Source: Bog-756 sp963839925 (lineage in GTDB: Bacteria; Actinomycetota; Acidimicrobiia; Acidimicrobiales; RAAP-2). Taken from it: 64,000 nucleotides of DNA. Positions 1 through 7,995 of this stretch are shown piece by piece. The position numbers and the translations under genes were made by a program. Location of the stretch: positions 930,001 through 994,000 of the forward strand of contig CAWIWV010000001.1 of assembly GCA_963839925.1 (NCBI GenBank). Direction: 5' to 3'. Positions within the stretch are counted from its first letter, which is position 1. Each line of letters begins with the position of its first letter. The notes under the pieces are model-generated. The model had not been told where the DNA came from and made no database searches. It saw only the letters and a program-made list of their open reading frames with translations.

Positions 1-17
1 GGAGCAAGGCACCTGAG

Positions 18-686
18 ATGGCGGCAGGAGTCACTGCCGTCGATGGCCCCGATCCGGCTGATGCGGTGGCGTCATCGGCGCCGGATGGGTCGAGTCCACC
101 GAAGGCCACCAAGGCCATCAAGGCCGCCAAGGTCACCAAGGCTTCAAAGGTGACGAAGGCCACCAAGGCTTCAAAAAAGGCCGCCAAGGTCACGAAGGCT
201 GCAAAGGCGACGAAGACCACGAAGGTTGCCAAGGCGGCGAAAGCCAACAAGGCGACCAAGGCCGACAAGACGACCAAGGCCGACAAGGCCGCCAAAAAGG
301 TGACCAAGACGGCCAAGGCGCCAGCGGGCAAGGTGACCAAAACCAGCAAATCGTCCGCTACCGGAGCGAAGGACTCTCGGGGCTCGGAACAATCCACCCC
401 TCGGTCGACCCATGAGGCGCTCAACGATCCGATGACCTTCTTGACCTTTGTCGCCGATCATCCGGTCGGGAGCACCTTCGACGGCGCGGTCGTCTCATTC
501 ACCTCGCACGGCGCACATGTGGACGTGGGCGGGATGCTCTGCCATATCCCGCTACGGGGTATGGCCGATCCGCCACCGAAGAAGGCGCGTCAGGTGTTGA
601 CAAAGGGAGAGACCCGTCCGTTCGTGCTCGTCTCGCTGGATGCAGCCCGTCGGCGCGCAGAACTCGCCCTTCCCGGAATTGCCTGA
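18..686 (+). CDS. S1-like RNA-binding domain protein with lysine-rich tail
   Basis: The protein has 222 residues in two parts. Residues about 28-113 are a low-complexity tail of Lys, Ala and Thr (repeated K-A-T-K-A and A-A-K-V-T-K units), resembling histone H1-like tails of actinobacterial nucleoid proteins. Residues about 150-218 look like an S1/OB fold (VGSTFDGAVVSFTSHGAHVD followed by an I-P-L strand). A role in RNA or DNA binding is inferred from the basic tail plus the OB-like domain. The ATG follows GGAGCAAGG at the very start of the window, a usable ribosome site, but the frame is open to the window edge, so a longer N terminus cannot be excluded. Confidence 0.7.
   Translation: MAAGVTAVDGPDPADAVASSAPDGSSPPKATKAIKAAKVTKASKVTKATKASKKAAKVTKAAKATKTTKVAKAAKANKATKADKTTKADKAAKKVTKTAKAPAGKVTKTSKSSATGAKDSRGSEQSTPRSTHEALNDPMTFLTFVADHPVGSTFDGAVVSFTSHGAHVDVGGMLCHIPLRGMADPPPKKARQVLTKGETRPFVLVSLDAARRRAELALPGIA
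102..356 (+). repeat. Degenerate coding repeat of AAG-GCC/ACC codons
   Basis: Imperfect tandem units of roughly 9-15 nt built from aag, gcc, acc and gtc codons encode the Lys/Ala/Thr tail of the S1-like protein. The length of such tails usually varies between strains. Confidence 0.7.
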
Positions 687-792
687 GATTCCTAGTCGGA
701 CAACGACGCCCCGGTTGCCTGACTTCGCTGGTTGGCCCTCGGCGGACCTGGTTGACTGGGGAACCCAGACGTCGTCTTGAGCGGAGGCACCG

Positions 793-1230
793 GTGGCCGA
801 GTCAACGCAACCCTCAGAGCGGATGGTGGTGTGTTACTTCATCACCTCCGACGATGTCGAGCGATCCCGGCGCTTCTATACCGAAGTGCTCGGCGGCAGG
901 GTGGTCTTCGGCCCTGAGCCGACCAACGTCGAGCTCGCCAACAGCTTCATCGTCATCAATGCCGGTGGCGGACCTACCGATGACAAACCCACGGTCACGC
1001 TTCAGACGCCCAGCGATCCGGACAAGGTCAGCAGTTTCCTCAACATCCGGGTCCCAGACATCCAGGCGGTGTACGAGGAATGGAGCGCCAAGGGGGCTGA
1101 GTTCCTGACACCGCCGCAAGAGCACCGGTACGAGACCCGCTGCTACATGCGCGACCCCGACGGGTACATCATCGAAGTCGGGCAGACGACAGACTCGAAG
1201 GGAGACTGGCTACCCGCTACCTGGTCGTAG
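793..1230 (+). CDS. VOC (glyoxalase/dioxygenase superfamily) protein
   Basis: This 145-residue protein is a single VOC unit. It opens with the typical strand plus S-R-R-F-Y-T-E-V-L-G helix (residues about 20-36) and ends with the D-P-D-G-Y-I-I-E-V-G strand that supplies a metal-ligand Glu. Such proteins bind a divalent metal and act as lyases, dioxygenases or drug-binding proteins; the substrate cannot be read here. The GTG start is preceded by GGAGG at 783-787, seven bases upstream. It converges with another VOC gene on the minus strand, but the two are not close copies. Confidence 0.85.
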   Translation: MAESTQPSERMVVCYFITSDDVERSRRFYTEVLGGRVVFGPEPTNVELANSFIVINAGGGPTDDKPTVTLQTPSDPDKVSSFLNIRVPDIQAVYEEWSAKGAEFLTPPQEHRYETRCYMRDPDGYIIEVGQTTDSKGDWLPATWS

Positions 1231-1246
1231 AGGGCCAGAGCTTCGG

Positions 1247-1924
1247 TCAGGAAGGCGGATCCTCGCCGGCTTGTTCGGCGACCATGAATCTGGCGTACCA
1301 GTCGGGCCAATTCGGGTCGGCCTTGCCCGTCCGCTTCTCGTGCTCACCATGTGCCGACTCGGCTCGTCTCAGGGCCGCGGCCAAGTCGGCAGCAGAGTTG
1401 AACGAGGTTTGCGCGGGATCGACGCGGCCCGGAATCCGGTCAGTCACCTCTTGGAGAAGCCAACTGTTGCCGTCCGGATCATCGAACGTGGCGAACGAGC
1501 TGTAGCTCTTGTGGTCCGGATCCGGTCCGTTCACCCGATCACTGGCCCCATTGGGATCGAGCTGTGCACCCGGCTTTCCGGCATGAAAGACCTCACTGAC
1601 CTTCGCACCCCGACGCAGGAGTTCTTCACGCCCGGCAGCGATGTCGGACACGATCAGGTAGAGGCCATGGGCAGATCCCGGCGGAGCCGCTGTGATATTG
1701 CTGCCGAACTGCATGGAGCACAGCGATCCGGGAGGCGTGAATTGGACGACTCGGTAGCCGTTGTCGAAAGAGAAGTCGGCGTCCAGCCTCCACCCGAGTC
1801 CTTCGTAGAAAGACTTGGAGCGGTCGGCGTCAGCCACAGGGATGACGACAGCCTCTAGTTTGAGATCGACGCCCGGGCCAGCCGTGCCGTCGGTTCCACC
1901 GTCCTGTCGATCGCTTGCGGGCAT
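1247..1924 (-). CDS. VOC family protein with C-terminal extension
   Basis: The 225-residue protein has a VOC fold at residues about 18-150 (VVIPVADADRSKSFYEGLGW, then an F-D-D-P-D-G-N-S-W-L-L-Q-E closing strand). A hydrophilic C-terminal part of about 75 residues contains W-P-D-W-Y-A-R-F-M, a helix often fused to VOC domains in actinomycetes. The start at 1924 was chosen because GAGGAGGTCGAG sits directly upstream; the frame is open 15 codons further. Substrate is unknown. Confidence 0.85.
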   Translation of the reverse strand: MPASDRQDGGTDGTAGPGVDLKLEAVVIPVADADRSKSFYEGLGWRLDADFSFDNGYRVVQFTPPGSLCSMQFGSNITAAPPGSAHGLYLIVSDIAAGREELLRRGAKVSEVFHAGKPGAQLDPNGASDRVNGPDPDHKSYSSFATFDDPDGNSWLLQEVTDRIPGRVDPAQTSFNSAADLAAALRRAESAHGEHEKRTGKADPNWPDWYARFMVAEQAGEDPPS

Positions 1925-2021
1925 CTCGACCTCCTCAGTCCGTCGGAGCGCTTGTGGCACCGGGGCCACGCCTTTGGGTACACGGAATCTTGCCCCAGTC
2001 GCTCACTACTTCGCCGGAGCT

Positions 2022-2636
2022 TCAGCCCCCAAGACAACTATTGAGGAAAGCATCCAGAGCCTCTCGGTTGCGCTTGATCAGGATGTGCCCACTCTCGCTC
2101 TTGGCGATGTCCAGGGAAGGGCAGAACACATCGCGTGCCCCGCAGAAGAAGTGTGGAGAGCCCTTGACCCCACGGTCCTGTCCCTGGTGCCAATCCTCCA
2201 AGACGCTCTTCCGGTCCCGCTCTTTGACAGGTTGGATGCCGTGGATCGCTGCAATGTCCTCCAGAACGAGTGGATCGGATATGTCACGCCCCTCCTCGAA
2301 GAGGGCTTCGCGAAGCGCAAGACTCATGGCCTCACCCGACCTGTTCGATTGCCGATAGGCACGAGCGGCCTGGGCGAGGGCGGGCAAGGTGGTCGAAGGA
2401 AATCTGTCGGGATCGAATCCAACGAAGAGCTCCGTTGGGAGCTGTTCGCGGAGTTCCTGAACGTGTGCGGCGGATACTGCGGGATCCTGGGGTCTTCCGT
2501 TGACGAGTTCCAGGGGCCACGCACGGATGCGGAGTACGACGTCGTTGCGTCGGCGCTCTTCGATTCGCTCGCGGATAAGACGTAAGCCGACGTAGGCGAA
2601 GGGACACCAGATGTCTGCGTACACTTCGATCTCCAC
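2022..2636 (-). CDS. DsbA-family oxidoreductase-like protein
   Basis: The protein (204 residues) begins with the DsbA/FrnE thioredoxin fold (V-Y-A-D-I-W-C-P-F-A-Y-V-G) and continues with the all-helical insertion and a late G-V-K-G-S-P-H-F-F strand containing the cis-Pro. The usual CxxC is C-P-F-A, so only the first Cys is present. This is common among FrnE-like and 2-hydroxychromene-2-carboxylate isomerase-like members and argues against a simple disulfide oxidase. GTG start; a TAATGT box ends nine bases upstream (2646-2651), consistent with a leaderless mRNA. No signal peptide, so cytoplasmic. Confidence 0.85.
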   Translation of the reverse strand: MEIEVYADIWCPFAYVGLRLIRERIEERRRNDVVLRIRAWPLELVNGRPQDPAVSAAHVQELREQLPTELFVGFDPDRFPSTTLPALAQAARAYRQSNRSGEAMSLALREALFEEGRDISDPLVLEDIAAIHGIQPVKERDRKSVLEDWHQGQDRGVKGSPHFFCGARDVFCPSLDIAKSESGHILIKRNREALDAFLNSCLGG

Positions 2637-2700
2637 TAGATCAGCACATTACGACGCATCCGAGGCCGGGGAAGGCGGAATCCGGATACCTGATTCGCGC

Positions 2701-4302
2701 CTACTTCGGTTTCCTTGTCTCGTTGCCCAGGAGTGGGAAGAAGTGAGCTGCCACACCTCTGAGGAAGCGCACCACCAACCCAGGCGTCAGCTCCGCGTTT
2801 GGGTCGGTGAGTTCTGCTGGGAGGCGCACTTCCAGCTCTCTCGCCTTTGCGATGAGGCCGGCTCCCATGCCCTTCCCCAGGGTGCTCAGGCCCTTGCCCA
2901 CGACTTCTTCATCCATCATCCATTCAGGAACGGGCAGCGGCGTGACCGTGGCCCAGGTCTCGGGGTCACGCGGTGTGGTGCGCGAAAAGACGTGGTCGAA
3001 GGTGCGAGCAGACGCATCGCGGTGGGTCAACGGTGTCCCCAGCCCCCAGGCCTTCGTCAAGGTGGCGATCAGGGATGTGTGGCGGTACTCCTCGTTGTAG
3101 ACCGAGCCTGATTCGACCCACGGCGACACGATGATCGCAGGCACTCGATAGCCGGAGCGGTCGAACGTGAAGCCGCATTCGCCTGCAGGCGCGGCCGGAT
3201 CCGGCGGTGGTACCGCAGGTGGCGGTACGTGATCGTAGGTTCCCCCGGGTTCATCCCATCCGATCAGAAGGGCGGTGTTCCACACGTTGGCACCGTTTTC
3301 TGAGGTGGCTGACCGGTAGGCGTTGAACACCCGGGCCAAGAAGGCCTCGCCGGCCAGCGTGGAGGAGGGGCTATCGACCTCGATGTTCACCTTGTCGGAG
3401 AGCGAGCGACCCATGGCGGGGTGGTAGTCGCCGTGCCCCGCGATCATGTTGGGTTCGATCAACGAGAAGTCCGGGAGTGTCCCCGCTGCCGCGTCTTTCT
3501 CGAACTCGGCGAAGGGCACGAAATGGGTGGCCAGTCGATCCTTCAGCCGCGGAAAGTGGATGATCCCGGTGAAGGACACCGGCATCGGTTCCATGACGTA
3601 GACCTTCCAGGTCTTTCCTTGGGCTTCGAGACGCTCGAAGATCGTCTCCGCGTCGTTCTCCGTGAACCACTTGGTGATCGGATGGTTCACCACCATCCCC
3701 GAGGACGTCGCAGCCGTCCAGAACGACCGGTTCATGAAGGTCTGAGAGGGCACCTCGCTGAACCAGTGGTCGAAGACCCCGAACTCTCGGGCCAGTCCGT
3801 TGAGTACGGGCAGCTGTGCGGGTGTGTACCCGGTCATGATGTGCGCGTACTCGTCGTAGGTGGGCTGTCCCCCGATCTCGCCGGTGAACGTGGAGATGTA
3901 ATCGGTCACGAATCCGTTCATCGTCGGAGTCGTTCCCGGCGGCGGCGCATTCCAGGGTGCCGTGCACGCAGAGCCGATCTTGAAACGGTTGCCATCGTCG
4001 ATCCTGTTGAAGAGCTGGGTGTTGGTGTGAAAGTACTCCTCGCCCGAATCCGGGTTCGGTGAGTCCATATCGGTCGCCACCGTGTAGGGGACCACCCCCC
4101 GATCAGCCCCGTGCTCTGCCCATTCAGGGATCGGGTTGGAGAGCTGCTTGCCAATCACGCCGTCGAACACCTTGCCGTCGTCAGGCCCGTAGAGGTGCCC
4201 GAGGACGTTGTCGAGTGAGCGGTTCTCGAAGAGGACCACCACGACGTGATCGAGGGCGTGGCTCTGGTCCTTGAGAGGTTGTTGGGCGGCCTCGGGAGGC
4301 AT
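2701..4302 (-). CDS. Phosphoesterase family protein (phospholipase C/acid phosphatase type)
   Basis: This 533-residue protein belongs to the phosphoesterase family of bacterial phospholipases C and acid phosphatases. Near the N terminus is the metal/nucleophile motif V-V-V-L-F-E-N-R-S-L-D-N-V-L-G; later come F-S-E-V-P-S-Q-T-F-M-N-R-S, P-N-M-I-A-G-H-G-D-Y-H-P and I-G-W-D-E-P-G-G-T-Y-D-H-V, which hold further metal ligands. Unlike secreted plcC-type enzymes there is no Tat or Sec signal, so the product may stay in the cytoplasm. The start at 4302 avoids overlap with the upstream gene; the frame is open 34 codons further. Substrate not determinable. Confidence 0.85.
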   Translation of the reverse strand: MPPEAAQQPLKDQSHALDHVVVVLFENRSLDNVLGHLYGPDDGKVFDGVIGKQLSNPIPEWAEHGADRGVVPYTVATDMDSPNPDSGEEYFHTNTQLFNRIDDGNRFKIGSACTAPWNAPPPGTTPTMNGFVTDYISTFTGEIGGQPTYDEYAHIMTGYTPAQLPVLNGLAREFGVFDHWFSEVPSQTFMNRSFWTAATSSGMVVNHPITKWFTENDAETIFERLEAQGKTWKVYVMEPMPVSFTGIIHFPRLKDRLATHFVPFAEFEKDAAAGTLPDFSLIEPNMIAGHGDYHPAMGRSLSDKVNIEVDSPSSTLAGEAFLARVFNAYRSATSENGANVWNTALLIGWDEPGGTYDHVPPPAVPPPDPAAPAGECGFTFDRSGYRVPAIIVSPWVESGSVYNEEYRHTSLIATLTKAWGLGTPLTHRDASARTFDHVFSRTTPRDPETWATVTPLPVPEWMMDEEVVGKGLSTLGKGMGAGLIAKARELEVRLPAELTDPNAELTPGLVVRFLRGVAAHFFPLLGNETRKPK

Positions 4303-4336
4303 TGTCAACGGGCGATCTGCGTTTGCCGGGCAGGTT

Positions 4337-4876
4337 CTAGTTGAGAGGGAACCAGGTGCTCGCGTCGGCGGCCAGCACCCAGGGATCGGGCTTCGTTCCG
4401 TCACCGACGCGCTGGAGGTCGGATCCGTTCACCGCAGACTCGGCGGTGCGGGATGGAACGAGCTTCCCGACGTAGGGCATGCCGGGGGGAGGGTCCTTCG
4501 ATTCGACCCCTCCGTCTCTCACGAGGTTCGACGGCTTGCCGCTGGAGAACCAGCGGTCCTGATGGATGCGGTAGGGGTCCTCGTACCAACCCTGCGCCCT
4601 TTCGGTGGTCGTCACCCTTGGATCGCGATGATCCCGAATCCGCGCATAGTGGCGTTCATTCCGGACGGGTCGGATGACTCCCCACCAAAGGGTGCCGAGC
4701 CAGATCACGGTCAACCCGACGATGCAGATCGTCGGCCAGAACCAGGCTGGAAACGTGCCACCTGTACGTGCACCGACCCCAGCCTCCGGGCGAACGACCC
4801 ACAAGCCGACGAGGACCGCCACCAAGGTCACTGCGATGAGCAGCCCGACCCGTCTCGCTAAGAAACCGCTGCGCAC
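4337..4876 (-). CDS. Two-helix membrane protein with C-terminal WY-DPY domain
   Basis: About 179 residues. Two hydrophobic helices (V-G-L-L-I-A-V-T-L-V-A-V-L-V-G-L and F-W-P-T-I-C-I-V-G-L-T-V-I-W-L-G) lie near the N terminus. They are followed by a DUF2510-like segment (GWYEDPYRIHQDRW, then K-P-S-N-L-V-R-D-G-G and D-P-P-P). The function is unknown; such short Trp/Tyr-rich domains accompany membrane anchors in actinobacteria. A related segment occurs in the protein at 56015-56620. The GTG at 4876 was chosen because the longer frame runs over the upstream gene; the start is uncertain. Confidence 0.7.
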   Translation of the reverse strand: MRSGFLARRVGLLIAVTLVAVLVGLWVVRPEAGVGARTGGTFPAWFWPTICIVGLTVIWLGTLWWGVIRPVRNERHYARIRDHRDPRVTTTERAQGWYEDPYRIHQDRWFSSGKPSNLVRDGGVESKDPPPGMPYVGKLVPSRTAESAVNGSDLQRVGDGTKPDPWVLAADASTWFPLN

Positions 4877-4952
4877 CCCCAGAGTCTGGCACGACCAGCT
4901 CGCACCGTTCCCGAGTTCTTCATCGACTCGGTGAAGTGGAAGGGCACATCTG

Positions 4953-5291
4953 TCACTCTCTGCCCTCGCCGTCGTGCCGGACGGCAGCTCCGAGTTCGAC
5001 GATCTGTGCCAGGTGAGGTCGAAGCCACATCTTGAGCTTTGCCAGTACCCCCGGCCGGACGGGTCCAGAGGCGACTGCAGAGGATTCAGGACGCCTGGCT
5101 GCATCTCCCAGGGCGTCTGCCAGAAGGGCGATCAGCTCAGGGAGCTCGTCAAGCTCGACCGGGGTGGAAGCCACGCAGATCCCGTCCCGCCAATGGCTCA
5201 GCACCACTTTTCCTTGGTCGGGATGTCGGGTGACACGAAGCGATCCGCCCTGCCCCCGAGCGTCTCCGATGGCAATCGATCTGGCCCCCAT
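4953..5291 (-). CDS. Conserved actinobacterial hypothetical protein
   Basis: A soluble 112-residue protein of unknown function. The first half forms beta strands (SLRVTRHPDQGKVVLSHWRD, then I-C-V-A-S-T-P-V), followed by an acidic helix (L-D-E-L-P-E-L-I-A-L-L-A-D-A-L) and a basic C-terminal part. Small proteins of this build, often with the same R-V-T-x-H-P opening, are frequent in actinobacteria. No catalytic motif or membrane segment is seen. No clear ribosome site precedes the ATG. Confidence 0.65.
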   Translation of the reverse strand: MGARSIAIGDARGQGGSLRVTRHPDQGKVVLSHWRDGICVASTPVELDELPELIALLADALGDAARRPESSAVASGPVRPGVLAKLKMWLRPHLAQIVELGAAVRHDGEGRE

Positions 5292-5362
5292 GCAAACACT
5301 GTTCGCCAGATCGACTCAGGTGTCAACCGCCAACGGTGACGGTACTCAAACAGCCCACAGGC

Positions 5363-6082
5363 TCAGTCGGCAGCCACCTGCAAAAGAGCCTCGGCGACGA
5401 AGTCCGGTTCGGTGATCATCAGGTCATGTCCGGTGTCGATGCTCCAGAACCTTCCTTCGTTCCGGGCCTTCTCGATCATCGCAGCGTCCCGGGTGAGGAC
5501 GGTCGATTCACAGACGATGTGATACTGCGGCAGGTCCCAGAGCTCGCGTTCGTTCTCGAGCTCGAGCTTCTGCTCGAAGCAGCGCCAGGGGTGCCCGGTA
5601 AGTCGATCGTCCATCCAGACCAAGTCGGTGGGATCGGTCACGCCGTAAAAGGCTCCAGCACCAGTTGCAGGCAACAGGACCAGCTCCACGCCGTCGACAA
5701 CCGCACCCATCGGACGGACCGACTCGATGACGGGTCCCGCTACATCGACGAGTGATTGGCCACCTTTGGGATTCGCCGCATCGAGGTAGACGATCTTGCC
5801 GATGCGGTCGGTTGCCCGGTCCGCGATGCCGGTGATCACCATGCCGCCATAGCTGTGGCCGACGAGGATCACCTCTTTCAGATCCCAGTAGCAGAGAAGC
5901 TGGACGACATCGTTGATGTGCATGTCGAGGTCGACGGCAGGCGAGAGGAGATGAGAGTGCTCGGCGAGCCCTGTCAAAGACGGCGCAAACACCTCGTGTC
6001 CGGCCTTCTCCAAACGCTGCTTCACCTTCGCGTAGCACCATCCTCCGTGGCCACCGCCAGGAACGAGCACGTAGGTCGACAT
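5363..6082 (-). CDS. Alpha/beta hydrolase (esterase/MenH-like)
   Basis: A 239-residue alpha/beta hydrolase. Visible elements are the oxyanion-hole strand V-L-V-P-G-G-G-H-G-G-W-C, the nucleophile elbow V-G-H-S-Y-G-G-M (Ser) and a late I-D-T-G-H-D-L-M strand with the catalytic His. It resembles the cytosolic esterase/salicylate-hydrolase group with a short lid; the substrate is unknown. The start at 6082 is supported by a TACAGT -10 box seven bases upstream, implying a leaderless message divergent from the FabZ-like gene. Longer upstream in-frame starts would overlap that promoter. Confidence 0.88.
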   Translation of the reverse strand: MSTYVLVPGGGHGGWCYAKVKQRLEKAGHEVFAPSLTGLAEHSHLLSPAVDLDMHINDVVQLLCYWDLKEVILVGHSYGGMVITGIADRATDRIGKIVYLDAANPKGGQSLVDVAGPVIESVRPMGAVVDGVELVLLPATGAGAFYGVTDPTDLVWMDDRLTGHPWRCFEQKLELENERELWDLPQYHIVCESTVLTRDAAMIEKARNEGRFWSIDTGHDLMITEPDFVAEALLQVAAD

Positions 6083-6089
6083 GGCCGCC

Positions 6090-6095
6090 ACTGTA
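6090..6095 (-). promoter_or_regulatory. -10 box TACAGT of the alpha/beta hydrolase gene
   Basis: TACAGT on the minus strand ends seven bases before the ATG at 6082, placing the transcription start at or next to the start codon. Confidence 0.5.
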
Positions 6096-6175
6096 GGACC
6101 GATGACGGCCACCGCCGGAGCGAGCCGGCTTCGAGCCGGCCACTCCCGGGAGTCGCAACAGTTCGTCCGAGCCCT

Positions 6176-6181
6176 TATTGT
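6176..6181 (+). promoter_or_regulatory. -10 box TATTGT of the FabZ-like gene
   Basis: TATTGT ends eight bases before the GTG at 6190 and decides between that start and an in-frame TTG at 6178, which lies inside the box. Confidence 0.5.
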
Positions 6182-6189
6182 CGGCACCC

Positions 6190-6624
6190 GTGCGAGCCGA
6201 GGACTATCTGCCACATCGCGATCCCTTTCTGTTCATCACCGAGCTGCTGACGGTCGAACCGGGGCAATCGGCCACCGGCAATTGGCAACTGACCGGCGAG
6301 GAAGCGTTTTTCGCCGGTCACTTCCCTGGACGACCGACGCTCCCCGGGGTGCTGATGGTCGAATCGCTGGCCCAACTCGGCGGTGTGGCGGTCCTGGCCG
6401 ACCCCGCCTTCGCCGGAAAGCTTCCGCTGTTCGGGGGGATCGAACGTGCCCGATTCCGCCGCCAGGTGGTCCCCGGTGACCGGCTCGATCTCGAGGTGAC
6501 ACTGGGCCGGATGTCCGCGCGGGCCGGCAAGGGAAGCGGTCGAGCGTCGGTCAACGGGGAGCTGGCGTGTGAGGGCGAGTTGCTGTTCGTCCTGGTCGAC
6601 GCAGCCCCGACCGGAACCGCCTGA
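6190..6624 (+). CDS. FabZ-like 3-hydroxyacyl-ACP dehydratase family protein
   Basis: About 144 residues with a single hot-dog domain. The FabZ signature is present: A-G-H-F-P-G-R-P-T-L-P-G-V-L-M-V-E-S-L-A-Q-L-G-G, holding the catalytic His and Glu. FabZ removes water from 3-hydroxyacyl-ACP in type II fatty-acid synthesis. Here the gene stands outside any fatty-acid cluster and is followed by an exonuclease, so it could also be a related dehydratase or thioesterase-like member. Start chosen from the TATTGT box. Confidence 0.85.
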   Translation: MRAEDYLPHRDPFLFITELLTVEPGQSATGNWQLTGEEAFFAGHFPGRPTLPGVLMVESLAQLGGVAVLADPAFAGKLPLFGGIERARFRRQVVPGDRLDLEVTLGRMSARAGKGSGRASVNGELACEGELLFVLVDAAPTGTA

Positions 6625-6638
6625 ACGGCGACCTGCTC

Positions 6639-7412
6639 GTGCGCATCGCAACCTGGAACGTGAACTCGCTCGCTGCCCGTCTTCCCCGCGTCGAGGGATG
6701 GCTCGCCTATGCGCAGCCTGATGTGCTCTGCATGCAGGAGACCAAGCAAGACGACGCCGCCTTTCCGCACGCGGCGTTCACCCTCCTCGGATACGAGACG
6801 GCGCACCACGGCGAGGGAAGATGGAACGGCGTGGCGATCGCCAGCAGGGTCGGTCTCAGCGGGGTGAAGGTCGGTCTGGGTCCCGACGCTCACGAGCAGG
6901 GCGCCCGATTGATCGCTGCCGACTGCGGGGGAGTGAGGGTGATGTCCGTCTATGTCCCCAACGGGCGCAGCCTCGACAGCGAGCACTTCGCGGCCAAGCT
7001 GGACTGGTTGCGCCGGCTCCGCTCGCTTCTCGACGAAGAGGGATCGCCCGACCAACCGCTTGCGATCTGTGGCGACTTCAACGTGGCTCCCGCCGACCGG
7101 GACGTCTGGGACCCCGCACAGTTCGTCGGCGCGACCCACGTGAGCCAAGAAGAACGGGACGCGCTGGCCGACCTCGAGTCGTGGGGTCTGGTGGACGTCT
7201 TTCGACGGATCTACGACGACGGTGGACTGTTCAGTTGGTGGGACTACCGGGGCGGGTCCTTCCACCGCCATCAGGGAATGCGCATCGATCTGATCCTGGT
7301 GACCGAGGTGCTGGCACGCGCGACGAGCTACGGGCTCATCGACCGCAACGCGCGCAAGGGCCAGAAGCCCTCCGACCACGCGCCGGTGCTCATCGACACC
7401 GAAGTCGGGTAG
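6639..7412 (+). CDS. xthA: Exodeoxyribonuclease III (AP endonuclease)
   Basis: At 257 residues this is a full-length ExoIII-type AP endonuclease for base excision repair. Motifs in order: M-R-I-A-T-W-N-V-N-S-L (Asn), M-Q-E-T-K (metal-binding Glu), V-Y-V-P-N-G-R-S, I-C-G-D-F-N-V-A-P (catalytic Asp/Asn) and P-S-D-H-A-P-V (catalytic Asp-His). It incises 5' of abasic sites and trims 3' blocks. The GTG start lies 14 bases after the FabZ-like stop, so the two are probably co-transcribed. Confidence 0.95.
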   Translation: MRIATWNVNSLAARLPRVEGWLAYAQPDVLCMQETKQDDAAFPHAAFTLLGYETAHHGEGRWNGVAIASRVGLSGVKVGLGPDAHEQGARLIAADCGGVRVMSVYVPNGRSLDSEHFAAKLDWLRRLRSLLDEEGSPDQPLAICGDFNVAPADRDVWDPAQFVGATHVSQEERDALADLESWGLVDVFRRIYDDGGLFSWWDYRGGSFHRHQGMRIDLILVTEVLARATSYGLIDRNARKGQKPSDHAPVLIDTEVG

Positions 7413-7451
7413 CGCGGCGGCCGACATCGCCGGGGCGCGGCACAGGTGACA

Positions 7452-7457
7452 TAAGGT
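7452..7457 (+). promoter_or_regulatory. -10 box TAAGGT of the SRPBCC gene
   Basis: TAAGGT ends seven bases before the ATG at 7465. It could also be misread as a weak AAGG ribosome site. Confidence 0.4.
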
Positions 7458-7464
7458 GCGGTCC

Positions 7465-7953
7465 ATGGATCTGTCCGCGTATCGCCACACCGAAACCATC
7501 ACCATCGACCGACCGGCCGCAGACGTCTACGCGATCGTCAGTGACGTGACCCGCATCGGCGAACTGAGTCCGGTGTGCAAATCGGGAAGCTGGGACGATG
7601 TCTCCCAAGCGGGCGCGACCGGGGCATGGTTCACCGGTCACAACGCGATCGGTGATTTCACCTGGGACACCCGCTGCAAGGTGGTCGCCTCGGAGCCGGA
7701 CCGCGAGTTCTCGTTCGTCAACTTCGGAGCCGACGGCGAGCAGGAGCTCGTGCGGTGGGGATTCACCTTGGCGGGCACCGACGACAAGACCGAAGTGGCG
7801 GAGTCGTGGGAGGTCCTGCCGGCCTACCCGGACTTCGTGCGGACTGACGAACCGAACATCGACGTCAAAGCCCGGATCGACGGCATGGCTCAGATGGCCC
7901 GTGATGGGATGTCGGCGACACTCGCCAACCTCAAACGCATCGCCGAGTCCTGA
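7465..7953 (+). CDS. SRPBCC (START-like) family protein
   Basis: A 162-residue lipid/hydrophobic-ligand pocket protein of the polyketide-cyclase/dehydrase type. The N terminus (E-T-I-T-I-D-R-P-A-A-D-V-Y-A-I-V-S-D-V) is the typical first strand and helix; the centre contains repeated Trp-rich strands, and a long C-terminal amphipathic helix closes the pocket. Members bind or remodel hydrophobic ligands, or serve as stress-induced proteins of unknown ligand. An in-frame GTG lies three codons earlier, but the TAAGGT box favours the ATG. Confidence 0.85.
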   Translation: MDLSAYRHTETITIDRPAADVYAIVSDVTRIGELSPVCKSGSWDDVSQAGATGAWFTGHNAIGDFTWDTRCKVVASEPDREFSFVNFGADGEQELVRWGFTLAGTDDKTEVAESWEVLPAYPDFVRTDEPNIDVKARIDGMAQMARDGMSATLANLKRIAES

Positions 7954-7995
7954 GGTTGCATCCGGCGCCGAGCGCGCGCCCGGGGTCGAAGCGAA

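Noticed and set aside
102..356. CRISPR-like repeats
   Set aside because: The units are coding, imperfect and have no spacers.
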